Source: Aquamicrobium lusatiense
Lineage (GTDB): Bacteria > Pseudomonadota > Alphaproteobacteria > Rhizobiales > Rhizobiaceae
Direction of reading: 5' to 3'
DNA length: 64,000 nucleotides
Assembly (NCBI RefSeq): GCF_014201615.1
Contig: NZ_JACHEU010000002.1
Span: 277,846-341,845 of the forward strand
The notes under the pieces were generated by a model. It was given only the letters and a program-made list of their open reading frames with translations, did not search any database and was not told the DNA's origin. A program made the position numbers and the translations under genes. Each line of letters opens with the position of its first letter. Within the stretch, counting starts at the first letter, position 1. This document shows positions 17,768-26,090 of this stretch, in pieces.

Positions 17768-20074
17768 TCAGCCGCCGGTCAGAATATCGAGGATCGACGT
17801 CGTGCCCTTCTTCATCGGCGCCCCGACCTCGCCCGGCGGGACCGGACGCCGGATCGAGGCCGTCGGTGCGCGATCAGATGGCATGGCAGGATGCGCGTTT
17901 CCGCCACCATTGCCGCCACCGGCGACAGGAACGGAGGGCCGCGCGACCGCTGCGGGCGGAACCGGGGCCGCGCGCTGGACCGGCTCTGCCGGGCGCACGC
18001 TGACAGGTGCAGGTGCCGATACCGTTTCAGCCGGCTCGCCGATGGCAATCTCCGGAATGGCGGGGGCAACGGGCGCGCGCTGCCAGCCGCCCGGCAGGCG
18101 CGCCACCGGTACGCCCTCATGCGCGGCCACCATGAATTCGTGCCATGCCTGCGCCGGAAGCGCGCCGCCGGTGACGTTCTTCATAGGCCGCGCATCGTCA
18201 TTGCCGAACCACACGCCGGTGGTGAGATTGGCCGTGTAGCCCACGAACCATGCGTCGCGCGAATTCTGGCTGGTTCCGGTCTTGCCGGCCGCCGGCCATG
18301 CGAAGGCCGCCTTGCGCGCCGTGCCGACCTCCACCGCGCCCGCCATCATCGAATTCATCATGCCGACGATCTCAGGCTTCAGCACGCGCGGTGCGGAACC
18401 TCCGGTGAATTCATACAGCACCTTGCCTTTGGCATTGGTCACGCGCTTCACGAAATGCACCTGCGGGCGATAGCCGCCATTGGCGAAAGGCACATAGGCA
18501 GCGGTCAGTTCCAGCGGCGTCACTTCCGATGTGCCGAGCGCGATGGAAACGTTTTTCTGAAGATCAGACTGCACGCCCATGCGATTGGCGATCTCGATGA
18601 TCGCCTGCGGGCCTACTTCCATGGCAAGCTGGGCGGCAACCGAGTTCAGCGATTTGGCGAGCGCGGTCGACAGCGTGACCTTGCCATAATACTTGCCGCC
18701 GTAATTCACCGGCTTCCACTTGCCGATCTGGATCGGCGCATCGTTGCGCACGCTATCTGGCGTGCGCCCTGCTTCCAGTGCAGCGGCATAGACGAACGGC
18801 TTGAAAGCCGAACCGGGCTGGCGTTTAGCGCCGGATGCACGGTCGAACTGGCTGGTCGAATAATCGTAACCGCCAACCATGGCGCGCACCGCGCCGGAAT
18901 TGTCGATGGAAACGAGCGCGCCCTGGCTGACGTCGAGCTTCCTGCCGTTCTCGTCGATCAGCCGGCGGATGGAACGCTCGGCAAGCTTCTGAAGATCGAG
19001 ATCGATGGTGGTGTCGACGATGATGTCGCCCTCCACCTCGCCGATCAGGTCGGGCAGTTCCTCCATGATCGTGTCGGCAACGTAGTTCTCTGAACCCGTC
19101 CAGTAGGACGGCACGCGCGCAGCGGGCGCGCTCATGGCATGGGTCATCTCGCGGGAACTGACCAGCCCTTCATCCTGCATCGCGGCCAGCACGAGTTGCG
19201 AGCGCGCTTCCGCAGCCTTCGGGTCGCGCGCCGGAGACAGCCGTGACGGCGCCTTGAGCAGCCCCGCCAGCAAAGCGGCTTCCGACAGGGTCACGTCGCG
19301 CGCGCTCTTGCCGAAATAGCGCCGCGATGCGGCCTCGACGCCATAAGCTCCCGAACCGAAATAGACCCGGTTCAGATACATGGCCAGAATTTCGTCCTTG
19401 GTGTGCTTGTGTTCCAGCCACAGCGCCAGCAGCACCTCCTGAACCTTGCGCTCCAGCGTACGGTCGGGCTTGAGGAACAGGTTCTTGGCCAGCTGCTGGG
19501 TCAGCGTCGAGCCACCCTGCGAGAGCCGCCCATGCATCAGGTTGGTGACCATCGCACGGCCGAGACCCAGCGGATCGATGCCGAAATGCGAATAGAAACG
19601 GCGGTCCTCGATGGCGATGACCGCCTTCGGGATATAGGCCGACATTTCCGAAAGGTGCACCGCCTCGCCGCCACTCATGCCGCGGTTGGCGATCAGCCGT
19701 CCGTCGACCGACACGATCTTGATGTTGGGCGCCCTGTCGGGGATCGACCATGTGGTGGCGGCCGGCATCTTGGCGCCATAGTAAACGACCATGCCGGCAG
19801 CGGCGATGCCGGCCCAGATCGCCAGCACGAAGCACCAGTACACCATGCGCATGAAGAGGCCGAACAGGCCGCGGCGCCTGCCCCGCCCGCCGCGCGCGGA
19901 GCGCGCCTTTGCGGAACGCCGTGGCTTTTCCGCCCTGTCCGCCTTACGAGAACGCGGCTTGCGGCCGGCAGGCACGACCCGGTCCTCTTCACGCAGGGAG
20001 AAACCCGCAACGGAAGCGTCGCGCGCCGGTTCCCCGAAGCTTGGTTCGATGCGTCTGTTCCTGCGGTTCGCCAT
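17768..20074 (-). CDS. Class A penicillin-binding protein (PBP1a-type)
   Basis: This bifunctional peptidoglycan synthase has a long basic cytoplasmic tail (residues 1-70), one transmembrane segment (about 75-98), then a GT51 glycosyltransferase. Catalytic Glu156 is in IEDRRFYSHFGID, followed by GGSTLTQQLAKNLFL. The transpeptidase carries Ser422-x-x-Lys425 (GSAFKPF), Ser475-Leu-Asn477 and Lys598-Thr-Gly. A Pro/Ala-rich, poorly conserved tail of about 130 residues follows. Length (768) is normal for rhizobial PBP1a/1c paralogues. A CtrA-like TTAA-N7-TTAA site lies about 60 bp upstream of the start. Confidence 0.93.
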   Translation of the reverse strand: MANRRNRRIEPSFGEPARDASVAGFSLREEDRVVPAGRKPRSRKADRAEKPRRSAKARSARGGRGRRRGLFGLFMRMVYWCFVLAIWAGIAAAGMVVYYGAKMPAATTWSIPDRAPNIKIVSVDGRLIANRGMSGGEAVHLSEMSAYIPKAVIAIEDRRFYSHFGIDPLGLGRAMVTNLMHGRLSQGGSTLTQQLAKNLFLKPDRTLERKVQEVLLALWLEHKHTKDEILAMYLNRVYFGSGAYGVEAASRRYFGKSARDVTLSEAALLAGLLKAPSRLSPARDPKAAEARSQLVLAAMQDEGLVSSREMTHAMSAPAARVPSYWTGSENYVADTIMEELPDLIGEVEGDIIVDTTIDLDLQKLAERSIRRLIDENGRKLDVSQGALVSIDNSGAVRAMVGGYDYSTSQFDRASGAKRQPGSAFKPFVYAAALEAGRTPDSVRNDAPIQIGKWKPVNYGGKYYGKVTLSTALAKSLNSVAAQLAMEVGPQAIIEIANRMGVQSDLQKNVSIALGTSEVTPLELTAAYVPFANGGYRPQVHFVKRVTNAKGKVLYEFTGGSAPRVLKPEIVGMMNSMMAGAVEVGTARKAAFAWPAAGKTGTSQNSRDAWFVGYTANLTTGVWFGNDDARPMKNVTGGALPAQAWHEFMVAAHEGVPVARLPGGWQRAPVAPAIPEIAIGEPAETVSAPAPVSVRPAEPVQRAAPVPPAAVARPSVPVAGGGNGGGNAHPAMPSDRAPTASIRRPVPPGEVGAPMKKGTTSILDILTGG

Positions 20075-20486
20075 GCGCGATGCCGTACCTTCCCCCAGCC
20101 AATGGCGATGAGGTGAAGGTTAGTTAAGGCAATTTAAGGGCGGGTTAATTCCGGGAAAACCAATGTGCAGCATATTCAAATGCTTGGCTTTCATCCGTTG
20201 CCGCTCTGTTCACAATGGTTCAGTCAGCGAAACGGTTCTTTCGATCGGCGTCACGCAATCTACCGCATTACGGCCGGAGGAAGAAATCCGGTGCGGGAGG
20301 AGCAGCCCTCACCCACCGGACCCTCAAGCGCAGGATCGGAATGACCATTTAGACAAAACGGCCAGACCGATCCGGGAAAGGCTCCAGAGCATTTTTGCAG
20401 CCAGATGGAAACATCTGGCATCGCATAAATGCTTCCAAAACAAAGAGATAGAGCATTTCTGCGGTTCAGGGAAAAGCAGATATGCT
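20075..20486. other. Intergenic stretch between PBP gene and mesD
   Basis: This 412-bp region between two minus-strand genes holds the CtrA-like sites near the PBP start and a palindromic repeat at its right end. I see no convincing gene or RNA structure in the rest of it. Confidence 0.5.
20124..20148 (-). promoter_or_regulatory. CtrA-like box upstream of the PBP gene
   Basis: Three TTAA half-sites occur at 20124, 20134 and 20145. The last pair has the 7-base spacing of the CtrA consensus (TTAA-N7-TTAA) and the first pair 6 bases. They lie 50-75 bp upstream of the start codon at 20074. Confidence 0.4.
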
Positions 20487-20490
20487 CTAA
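20386..20490 (+). repeat. Dispersed palindromic intergenic element, copy 2
   Basis: The element begins AGAGCATTTTTGCAG, then CCAGATG-GAAA-CATCTGG (7-bp stem, GAAA loop) and ATCGCATAAATGC, and ends in an inverted AGAGCAT/ATGCTCT. It overlaps the last bases of mesD and is about 80 percent like the copy at 40542-40638. Confidence 0.7.
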
Positions 20491-21542
20491 GCCGAAAGTT
20501 CTCTGCGGACGATTTCCGCGCCTGCGCTCAAAGCTTTCAGCTTGCCTGTCGCGACCTGACGAGACAACGGCGCCATGCCGCAGTTCGTGCAGGGATAGAG
20601 TTTGTCGGCATCAACGAACTGCAGAGCCTTTCGCAGAGTGCTGGCGACTTCTTCCGGCGTCTCGATGGTATTCGTCGCCACGTCAATGGCACCCACCATC
20701 ACCTTCTTACCTCGAATGAGTTCAATCAGGTCGATTGGAACATGCGAGTTGTGGCATTCGAGCGAGATCAGATCGACGCTGGATTTCTGGAGTTTGGGGA
20801 AAGATTCTTCGTACTGCCTCCACTCCGATCCCAACGTCGTTTTCCAGTCTGTATTGGCCTTGATGCCGTAGCCATAACAGATGTGCACCGCAGTTTCGCA
20901 GTTGAGCCCTTCCATTGCCTTTTCGAGGGTCGCCACCCCCCAGTCATTCACCTCATCAAAGAAGACGTTGAATGCGGGCTCGTCGAACTGGATGATATCG
21001 ACGCCGGCAGCCTCCAGTTCCCTGGCTTCCTCATTGAGGGCTTTGGCGAACTCCCAGGCCAGTTTCTCGCGACTCTTATAGTGGGCATCATAGAGCGTAT
21101 CGATCATGGTCATCGGACCGGGCAGAGCCCATTTGATGGGCTGCGTGGTCTGCCGACGCAGAAATTTGGCATCTTCGACAAAAACCGGCTTTTGGCGGGA
21201 AACATCGCCGACCACCGTCGGCACACTCGCATCATAGCGATTGCGAATTCGGACCGTCTCACGCTTCTCGAAATCGACACCGTTGAGGTTTTCGATAAAC
21301 GTCGTGACAAAATGCTGGCGCGTTTGCTCGCCGTCGCTGACGATGTCGATGCCCGCCTGTCGCTGATCGTCCAGAGACAAGCGCAGAGCGTCCCGTTTGC
21401 CCTCGGCCAGTTCCTCGTCCTGCAGCTTCCATGGCGACCAGAGCTTCTCAGGTTCCGCAAGCCAGGAGGGTTTTGGCAGGCTGCCGGCTGTTGATGTAGG
21501 CAAAAGCGTTTTCAAGACAGATGACCTTTTGTTTCCGTTCAA
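20487..21542 (-). CDS. mesD: MesD-type methionine synthase (MetE C-terminal-like, folate-independent)
   Basis: This is a 351-residue cobalamin-independent methionine synthase catalytic core without the N-terminal folate-binding half of MetE. Zinc ligands expected from MetE are His220 and Cys222 (VHICYGYG), Glu262 (SLECHNSH) and Cys321 (CTNCGM). The substrate region PGPMTMIDTLYD and DEPAFN are also kept. Such short enzymes linked to a DUF1852 gene are the MesD family, which needs the partner MesX; the methyl donor is not established, as far as I know. The gene directly abuts mesX (1 bp apart) and both lie behind a cobalamin riboswitch, as expected for a B12-sparing methionine route. Confidence 0.85.
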   Translation of the reverse strand: MNGNKRSSVLKTLLPTSTAGSLPKPSWLAEPEKLWSPWKLQDEELAEGKRDALRLSLDDQRQAGIDIVSDGEQTRQHFVTTFIENLNGVDFEKRETVRIRNRYDASVPTVVGDVSRQKPVFVEDAKFLRRQTTQPIKWALPGPMTMIDTLYDAHYKSREKLAWEFAKALNEEARELEAAGVDIIQFDEPAFNVFFDEVNDWGVATLEKAMEGLNCETAVHICYGYGIKANTDWKTTLGSEWRQYEESFPKLQKSSVDLISLECHNSHVPIDLIELIRGKKVMVGAIDVATNTIETPEEVASTLRKALQFVDADKLYPCTNCGMAPLSRQVATGKLKALSAGAEIVRRELSA

Positions 21543-22592
21543 TCAAAGAGCGTAGTTGGCGGACCACTGCTGAAGAATGGCCCTGTATGGTTTGATGAAG
21601 TGCTCTTCGGCAAATTTTCCCTGCTCGATGGCCAGCCGGCTGCGTTCTTCGCGATCGTAGACAATCCGGGTCAGTGAATAGTCCTGATGCTTCAGGCTTG
21701 GCTGATAGTGTGCCCCCGCAGCAGAATTGGCGTTGTAGATCTCGGGCCGGTAAATCTTCTGGAAAGTCTCCATCGTGCTGATGGTGCTGATCAGCTCCAG
21801 ATTGGTGTAGTCACCGAGCAGGTCGCCGACAAAATAGAAGGCCAACGGCGCAACGCTGTTCGGAGGCATGAAATAGCGAACCTTCAACCCCATCTTCTTG
21901 AAATACAGATCGGTCGAAGATAGCTCGCCCTGCTGATACTCAACGCCCAATACAGGATGACGGTTTTCTGTCCGGCGGTATGTCTTGCTGCTTGACGCGC
22001 TCAGGCAAATGACCGGAGGCTTGTTGAAATGCTCTTTATAGGCATTTGAGTTCAGGAAGCACCTGAACAATTTTCCATGAAGATCACCGAAATCATCGGG
22101 AATGCTGAATTCAGCCCGATCCTTGTTATGCGCCGGCAGCAGCACGCTGAAGTCATAGTCGCGCACGTAAGAGGAAAAATTATTCCCTACAATGCCCTCG
22201 ATGCGCTCATTGGTCTTGTGATCAACGATAATCGTTTTCAATATTTCAATAAGCGGGAAGGCATCGCTGTCGCCTTCATCGCCAATGGTCATCTCAGCCG
22301 AAATGATCTCAAGCTCGACAGAATAACGATCAGCTTTGGGGTTGTCCCAATGCGCCAGTGCGTTGAACCTGTTGTCAATCATCCTCAGGGCATTGCGCAG
22401 GTTTTCCTGACGGTTCTCGCCCCGGGCCAGATTGGCGAAATTGGTCGTGATACGCGTGCTGTCCGCGGGACGATAATCCTCATCGAAACGAACGCTCTTA
22501 AGGCGAAACGTGAAATCGTTATTCCTCGCGGCCGGTCGGCGATCGACAGGCGGCGCTCCCGGGGAAGCATCGGAAATTGCGGTTTGAGACAT
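21543..22592 (-). CDS. mesX: MesX (DUF1852), partner of MesD
   Basis: This is a 349-residue DUF1852 protein starting MSQTAISDASPG and followed by FTFRLKSVRFDEDYRPADSTRITTNFANLARG. No signal peptide or membrane segment is seen, so it is cytosolic. DUF1852 proteins are nearly always adjacent to MesD and are required for its activity in bacteria where this was tested genetically; the reaction they carry out is unknown. The start codon follows a short hairpin (22599-22614) whose GGGG arm is the likely ribosome-binding site, and a cobalamin riboswitch further upstream, so translation is probably B12-repressed. Confidence 0.85.
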   Translation of the reverse strand: MSQTAISDASPGAPPVDRRPAARNNDFTFRLKSVRFDEDYRPADSTRITTNFANLARGENRQENLRNALRMIDNRFNALAHWDNPKADRYSVELEIISAEMTIGDEGDSDAFPLIEILKTIIVDHKTNERIEGIVGNNFSSYVRDYDFSVLLPAHNKDRAEFSIPDDFGDLHGKLFRCFLNSNAYKEHFNKPPVICLSASSSKTYRRTENRHPVLGVEYQQGELSSTDLYFKKMGLKVRYFMPPNSVAPLAFYFVGDLLGDYTNLELISTISTMETFQKIYRPEIYNANSAAGAHYQPSLKHQDYSLTRIVYDREERSRLAIEQGKFAEEHFIKPYRAILQQWSANYAL

Positions 22593-22598
22593 GACTTA

Positions 22599-22614
22599 CC
22601 CCAATAAGTTGGGG
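22599..22614 (-). promoter_or_regulatory. RBS-sequestering hairpin before mesX
   Basis: CCCCAA-CTTA-TTGGGG on the minus strand forms a 6-bp stem ending seven bases before the mesX ATG. Its GGGG arm is the only plausible Shine-Dalgarno sequence, so the hairpin could be the expression platform of the riboswitch upstream. Confidence 0.5.
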
Positions 22615-22704
22615 GCATGGGTCAGCGGACACATAGCAGGATCGACCGCGACGCGGTCTCCGCTACGGCACACCGGGACACCCCGCCCGTGGACGTTATT
22701 TCGC

Positions 22705-22895
22705 CAAGGCAGGTCTCCTGGCTCGCGGGTCGGCGCTGCTGCCCGTCTTCCCGGGGTTTCACCCCAGTGACATGCTGGACATCAGCTCGCCGCTTACAGT
22801 TGCGGGGGCAGCTCCGGCTTTCCCGAAAAGACGAGGCACCGGCTTCCCTCTTAGCCCCGGCGCGTTGCACGCAACGACCGGAGAACCTAGGCACG
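22705..22895 (-). ncRNA. Cobalamin (B12) riboswitch
   Basis: Read on the minus strand the region has the B12-riboswitch landmarks in order: GGGAAGCCGGTGC, the invariant GAGCTGCCCCCGCAACTGTA, and the 3' B12 box AGCCAGGAGACCTGCC (near 22708-22726). It precedes mesX-mesD. Cobalamin binding should shut off this B12-independent methionine synthase when the cobalamin-dependent enzyme can work. Confidence 0.93.
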
Positions 22896-23001
22896 CGCAC
22901 CTTCCTGCAATTGCAGTCCGAAGTCAATAGGATATAAAGGAATGTTTATATCTTTAAGTCGCAAATGCCAATATCAGGTTCTTCAGTGCCGGCATCTGAA
23001 C

Positions 23002-23031
23002 AAAAAAAGCCCCGGCTGATTGCCGGGGCTT
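23002..23031 (-). terminator. Rho-independent terminator after the Omp25-like gene
   Basis: On the minus strand AGCCCCGGC-AATCA-GCCGGGGCT (9-bp stem) is followed by a run of seven T's. It lies about 125 bp downstream of the porin stop codon. Confidence 0.85.
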
Positions 23032-23070
23032 CGATTTCAGAGCCGTTCAGTGTTTCACGGAATCATTGAA

Positions 23071-23144
23071 CGGCTCTAAGTCTTTGTTTTGGCGCATTTC
23101 CGAACCGGAAAAGTATCTCCACTTTTCCTGGAAACGCTCCAGAG
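23071..23144 (-). repeat. Dispersed intergenic repeat, GAGCGTTTCC type
   Basis: On the minus strand this reads GGAGCGTTTCCAGGAAAAGT, then an inverted CTTTTCCGG segment and CAAAACAAAGACTTAGAGCC. It resembles the family at 39807-39909 and lies between the porin gene and its terminator. Confidence 0.55.
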
Positions 23145-23154
23145 AGAAACCAGA

Positions 23155-23901
23155 TCAGAACTTGTAGTTGAAGCCAACCCGGACCGTATGGAAGTTGAAC
23201 TTCCGGTCAATGTTGACATCAGCACCACCGATGGTGTCCGAGAACACATTCGCCTTGCCGAGATCGGTGTAGAGATATTCCGACTTCACGGTCCAGTTGT
23301 CGGTCACGGCATATTCCGCACCCGCACCCACAGTCCAGCCGGTCTTCGTCTTCTTCACGCTTTCGTTGAAGGCGGTACCGCCCAGATCGCCCTTGGCATA
23401 GCTCTTGGTTTCGCCATAGGCGAGACCACCCGTGGCGTAGACGAGGAAGCGGTCGGTCGCCGTATAGCCGAGACGGGCGCGGACCGTGCCGTACCAGTTC
23501 AGCTTCGTGCCGATGGCAGCATCAAGAGTGCCAGCGCCAAGCACATTGGCGGAGATATTGGTTTCGCCCTTGACGTTTCCACCCTGAAAATCAGCCTCCA
23601 CACCATAGACGATCTGATCGGCCTGGAAGTTCCAGCCCGCCTGAACGCCGCCAAGGAAACCGCTGGAGTTCATATTCAGCGAACCGCTGGCCAGCGTACC
23701 CGTGGTGTCGGTGACGCTGAACGGATGCTTTGCCTTGCCACCGCCATAGCCAAGGTTGAAGCCGACATAACCGCCGGTCCAGCTATAGAAGGACGCCGGG
23801 GCCACCGGGGCAGGCTCGCTGTAAACAATCGCATCAGCAGCATAAGCGCCACCCGAAGCAAGAATGACTGCAACAGCAGCAAGAGAGAGAACTTTTCTCA
23901 T
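23155..23901 (-). CDS. Omp25/Omp31-family outer-membrane protein
   Basis: This is an eight-stranded outer-membrane beta-barrel of the rhizobial Omp25/Omp31 group. The signal peptide MRKVLSLAAVAVILASGGAYAAD is followed by the family opening FYSWTGGYVGFNLGYGGGKAKHPF, and the protein ends in the barrel-assembly signal TVRVGFNYKF with a terminal Phe. The mature length (about 227 residues) fits. AAGAGG precedes the ATG. The AT-rich upstream region contains a CtrA-like site; in Brucella the omp25 gene is a CtrA target, which fits by analogy. Confidence 0.9.
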   Translation of the reverse strand: MRKVLSLAAVAVILASGGAYAADAIVYSEPAPVAPASFYSWTGGYVGFNLGYGGGKAKHPFSVTDTTGTLASGSLNMNSSGFLGGVQAGWNFQADQIVYGVEADFQGGNVKGETNISANVLGAGTLDAAIGTKLNWYGTVRARLGYTATDRFLVYATGGLAYGETKSYAKGDLGGTAFNESVKKTKTGWTVGAGAEYAVTDNWTVKSEYLYTDLGKANVFSDTIGGADVNIDRKFNFHTVRVGFNYKF

Positions 23902-24024
23902 GACAAAACCTCTTAGTTGAAATCGTGAAATTAACTTACGATCGTCGTCGTAAAATGTCTGTAACATAAAAGACACATTTCGTTACGAAGATCAAAATTC
24001 CATAAAATACAGATATTTGAATAG

Positions 24025-24039
24025 TTAATAATAAATTAA
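24025..24039 (-). promoter_or_regulatory. CtrA-like box upstream of the Omp25-like gene
   Basis: TTAA-TAATAAA-TTAA matches the CtrA consensus TTAA-N7-TTAA exactly, in an AT-rich stretch about 125-140 bp upstream of the porin start. The low GC of this stretch makes chance matches easier. Confidence 0.35.
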
Positions 24040-24169
24040 ACATACACAAAATGAAATGAAGCCACTCAGAGGAGAAAAATATCTGAGTGGCATCGGATAT
24101 AACCTTACGATAGGTAAGGATTATGCTTAAGTCACCGCTACACCGAACATAATTTGCGCTGATTTACTA

Positions 24170-24403
24170 TCAGCTCAGCGCGGAGGCAATTTTGTCCTTG
24201 AGAGCAAGGCGGCGGCGGCGCAGTTCCGTTTCGGCATCGTCGCTGATCGTGTCGATACGCGTCTCGGACCTGTGTATCTGATCGTTGACGTCGTCATACT
24301 CTTCGAGGACACGGGCGAACTCCGGATCCTGCGCCTTGAGAGCATGAATTGCATCGAGCTTGCCGGGGAATTCTTCGCCGAGGGTATGCGGGGTGTTTGA
24401 CAT
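24170..24403 (-). CDS. DUF465 (YdcH-like) small protein
   Basis: This 77-residue protein belongs to the DUF465/YdcH family: a short helical hairpin with FPGKLDAIHALKAQDPEFARVLEEYDDVNDQIHR and a basic tail (LRRRRLALKDKIAS). It is cytosolic and its function is unknown; family members are abundant and often stress-linked. A GGAGG site sits 6 bases before the ATG. The short length and strong ribosome-binding site support a real gene. Confidence 0.85.
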   Translation of the reverse strand: MSNTPHTLGEEFPGKLDAIHALKAQDPEFARVLEEYDDVNDQIHRSETRIDTISDDAETELRRRRLALKDKIASALS

Positions 24404-24660
24404 GTCGCCTCCTGTGGTTTGCTTCCCAAACATAGAAGGTAGGGCGTCGGCCCGGTTGATCAATGTCAAACAAATGGCTGACCCAGCGGAACATCGTGTC
24501 GCAGGTCACAGCCTTCGCCGTGCGGGGCAGGCCAGTCAACGATACCGGCAGAATTCCGGGCTGAGAGTTTGCCTTGCCCGTCGATGGTTTCAAAAAAACG
24601 CCACCTTCGACGCAACAGCAGCCCGCAGCATCGGGTTACTGCTTACAGGTAAACGCCGCG

Positions 24661-25191
24661 TCAGTGAACGGTTTCGAGCCCCAGCTTGCGGCGCAGACGC
24701 CCGGTCCGCTCCCTGAACATGGCATGGCGCTCGGCTTCCCGCGTCGCGGCAAAAACCATTGAGAGCAATTGCTCCTTCTCGGTCTCGTCGAGAAGAGGCT
24801 TCAGGAATTCGGCCGTCTTGTCGATGACCGTCGGCACGTCGGCAACCTGATCGCTGGCCCATTTCGCATAGGCGATCGCTTCGTCGAGTTGCTTGTCGCT
24901 TCCGGCTATCAGGGCGATCTGCTCGCGCACGCGTGTCTCGATGATATCTGTCACCGGCCGGTCTTCCGCCGCTATCGCCATGACCACGGTGGCGGCAGCC
25001 GTCACAGGGTGATCGATGACTGCGACCGGTGCGATGGCGGCCTTCTTGCGCAGCTTGTTGCGCCGCATGTTGCCGCGCACCTTGCCGACGGCATCCGCCA
25101 CCTCATTGGCGGCGTCGCTCATATATTTGAGCCGATACCACCAGAATGCCGCAGCCGCGAATATGCCGATAACGGCTACCAGTATATGCAT
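24661..25191 (-). CDS. Conserved hypothetical membrane-anchored protein, possibly TerB-like
   Basis: I do not recognise this gene firmly. The 176-residue product has a single N-terminal transmembrane helix (MHILVAVIGIFAAAAFWWYRL), a basic stretch (RRNKLRKKAA), then a helical domain (AIAAEDRPVTDIIETRVREQIALIAG and LLDETEKEQLLSMVFAATREAERH). The helical part recalls TerB-type tellurite-resistance folds, though I cannot confirm this. It lies among small stress-type genes on the same strand. Confidence 0.65.
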   Translation of the reverse strand: MHILVAVIGIFAAAAFWWYRLKYMSDAANEVADAVGKVRGNMRRNKLRKKAAIAPVAVIDHPVTAAATVVMAIAAEDRPVTDIIETRVREQIALIAGSDKQLDEAIAYAKWASDQVADVPTVIDKTAEFLKPLLDETEKEQLLSMVFAATREAERHAMFRERTGRLRRKLGLETVH

Positions 25192-25351
25192 GATCGGGCC
25201 TCCATGCTTCGCCTATAGCGAAAACGGCAACCGATCGACAAGACCGTCGGCAGATGAGGCGTCGCCTTCCGCCGGCGGTTACCCGCCAGCGGAAACGATA
25301 CCAGAGGAAATGAAGGGCGGCTGAAAGCGCCTTCCCGCTCCCCGAAGTGAA

Positions 25352-25801
25352 TCAGCGAACGACCAGGACCGGCACCTTGGAGTGGGTCAGCACTTCCACC
25401 GTCTGGCTGCCCAGCAGCAGGCGGCCGAGGCCGCGGCGGCCGTGCGAGGCCATGACAATCAGATTGGCGTCTTTTTCCTCGGCAATCTCGATGATTGCAT
25501 CGGCGGGCCAGCGGTCCGCCAGATGCTCGACATCGGCCTTGATACCCATCTTTTCCGCCGCCGCGCGCGCCTTTTCCAGAATGCCGCCGGCGAAGTCCTT
25601 CTGGCCTTCCTCGTAACGGGAAATATCATTCGGACCGGCAACCCAGCCCGAGGCTGTCGCGCCGGCAGCGACGGGGAAAGGCTCCGTAACCATCACGAAC
25701 GTGACCTTGGCGGACAAGGCCTTGGCCAGCGACAATCCATGATCGATGCCCTTCTGGGCAAGTTCCGATCCGTCGGTGGCGATGAGGATGTGGGTGTACA
25801 T
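25352..25801 (-). CDS. Universal stress protein (UspA family)
   Basis: This is a single-domain 149-residue Usp. It starts MYTHILIATDGSELAQKGI, and the ATP-binding loop near the C-terminus reads ASHGRRGLGRLLLGSQTVEVL, matching the G-x2-G-x9-G-(S/T) type. UspA proteins help survival under energy or oxygen stress. An FNR/FixK-like palindrome upstream suggests induction when oxygen is low. Confidence 0.92.
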   Translation of the reverse strand: MYTHILIATDGSELAQKGIDHGLSLAKALSAKVTFVMVTEPFPVAAGATASGWVAGPNDISRYEEGQKDFAGGILEKARAAAEKMGIKADVEHLADRWPADAIIEIAEEKDANLIVMASHGRRGLGRLLLGSQTVEVLTHSKVPVLVVR

Positions 25802-25912
25802 GGCTAAACCTCTTGTTGTGTCCTGTCAGAAAACCAGAGCCGCATAAGGCTCGCAAGTGCACAGACCGAACGGATAATGATGGCAGTTCATATCATGCGG
25901 AACCGCACGGCC

Positions 25913-25926
25913 TTGATGCAGGTCAA
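25913..25926 (-). promoter_or_regulatory. FNR/FixK-type box upstream of usp
   Basis: TTGATGCAGGTCAA matches the FNR/FixK palindrome TTGAT-N4-ATCAA at 9 of 10 positions. A TATGAA -10-like hexamer follows at the distance expected for a class II site, about 28 bases from the centre, and the usp ATG is 111 bp downstream. Confidence 0.55.
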
Positions 25927-26020
25927 GTTTCGGGCATGAGCCAAATGGCCAGACAAGCTGCCGCGCCCAAGGCGATGCTGCGCCATCCCGATCACTTTCG
26001 GTTACAGGCATCCGTTTGCG

Positions 26021-26045
26021 GGAACCACGGCCGATCTGCGGCGTT
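26021..26045 (+). promoter_or_regulatory. EcfG-type general stress promoter before the DUF982 gene
   Basis: GGAAC at 26021-26025, a 16-base spacer, and CGTT at 26042-26045 match the EcfG consensus exactly. The start codon at 26091 is 45 bp downstream. Confidence 0.65.
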
Positions 26046-26090
26046 AACCATCGATTCTCCACCAGTGTTTGATGTCGAGGGAGGTTGCCG

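Noticed and set aside
20163..21494. Plus-strand frame across the PBP-mesD gap and mesD
   Set aside because: It reads through a repeat element and antisense to mesD; no start signal.
24490..24520. GGAAC near 24495 as a third EcfG promoter
   Set aside because: No CGTT at 16 or 17 bases and no plus-strand gene downstream.
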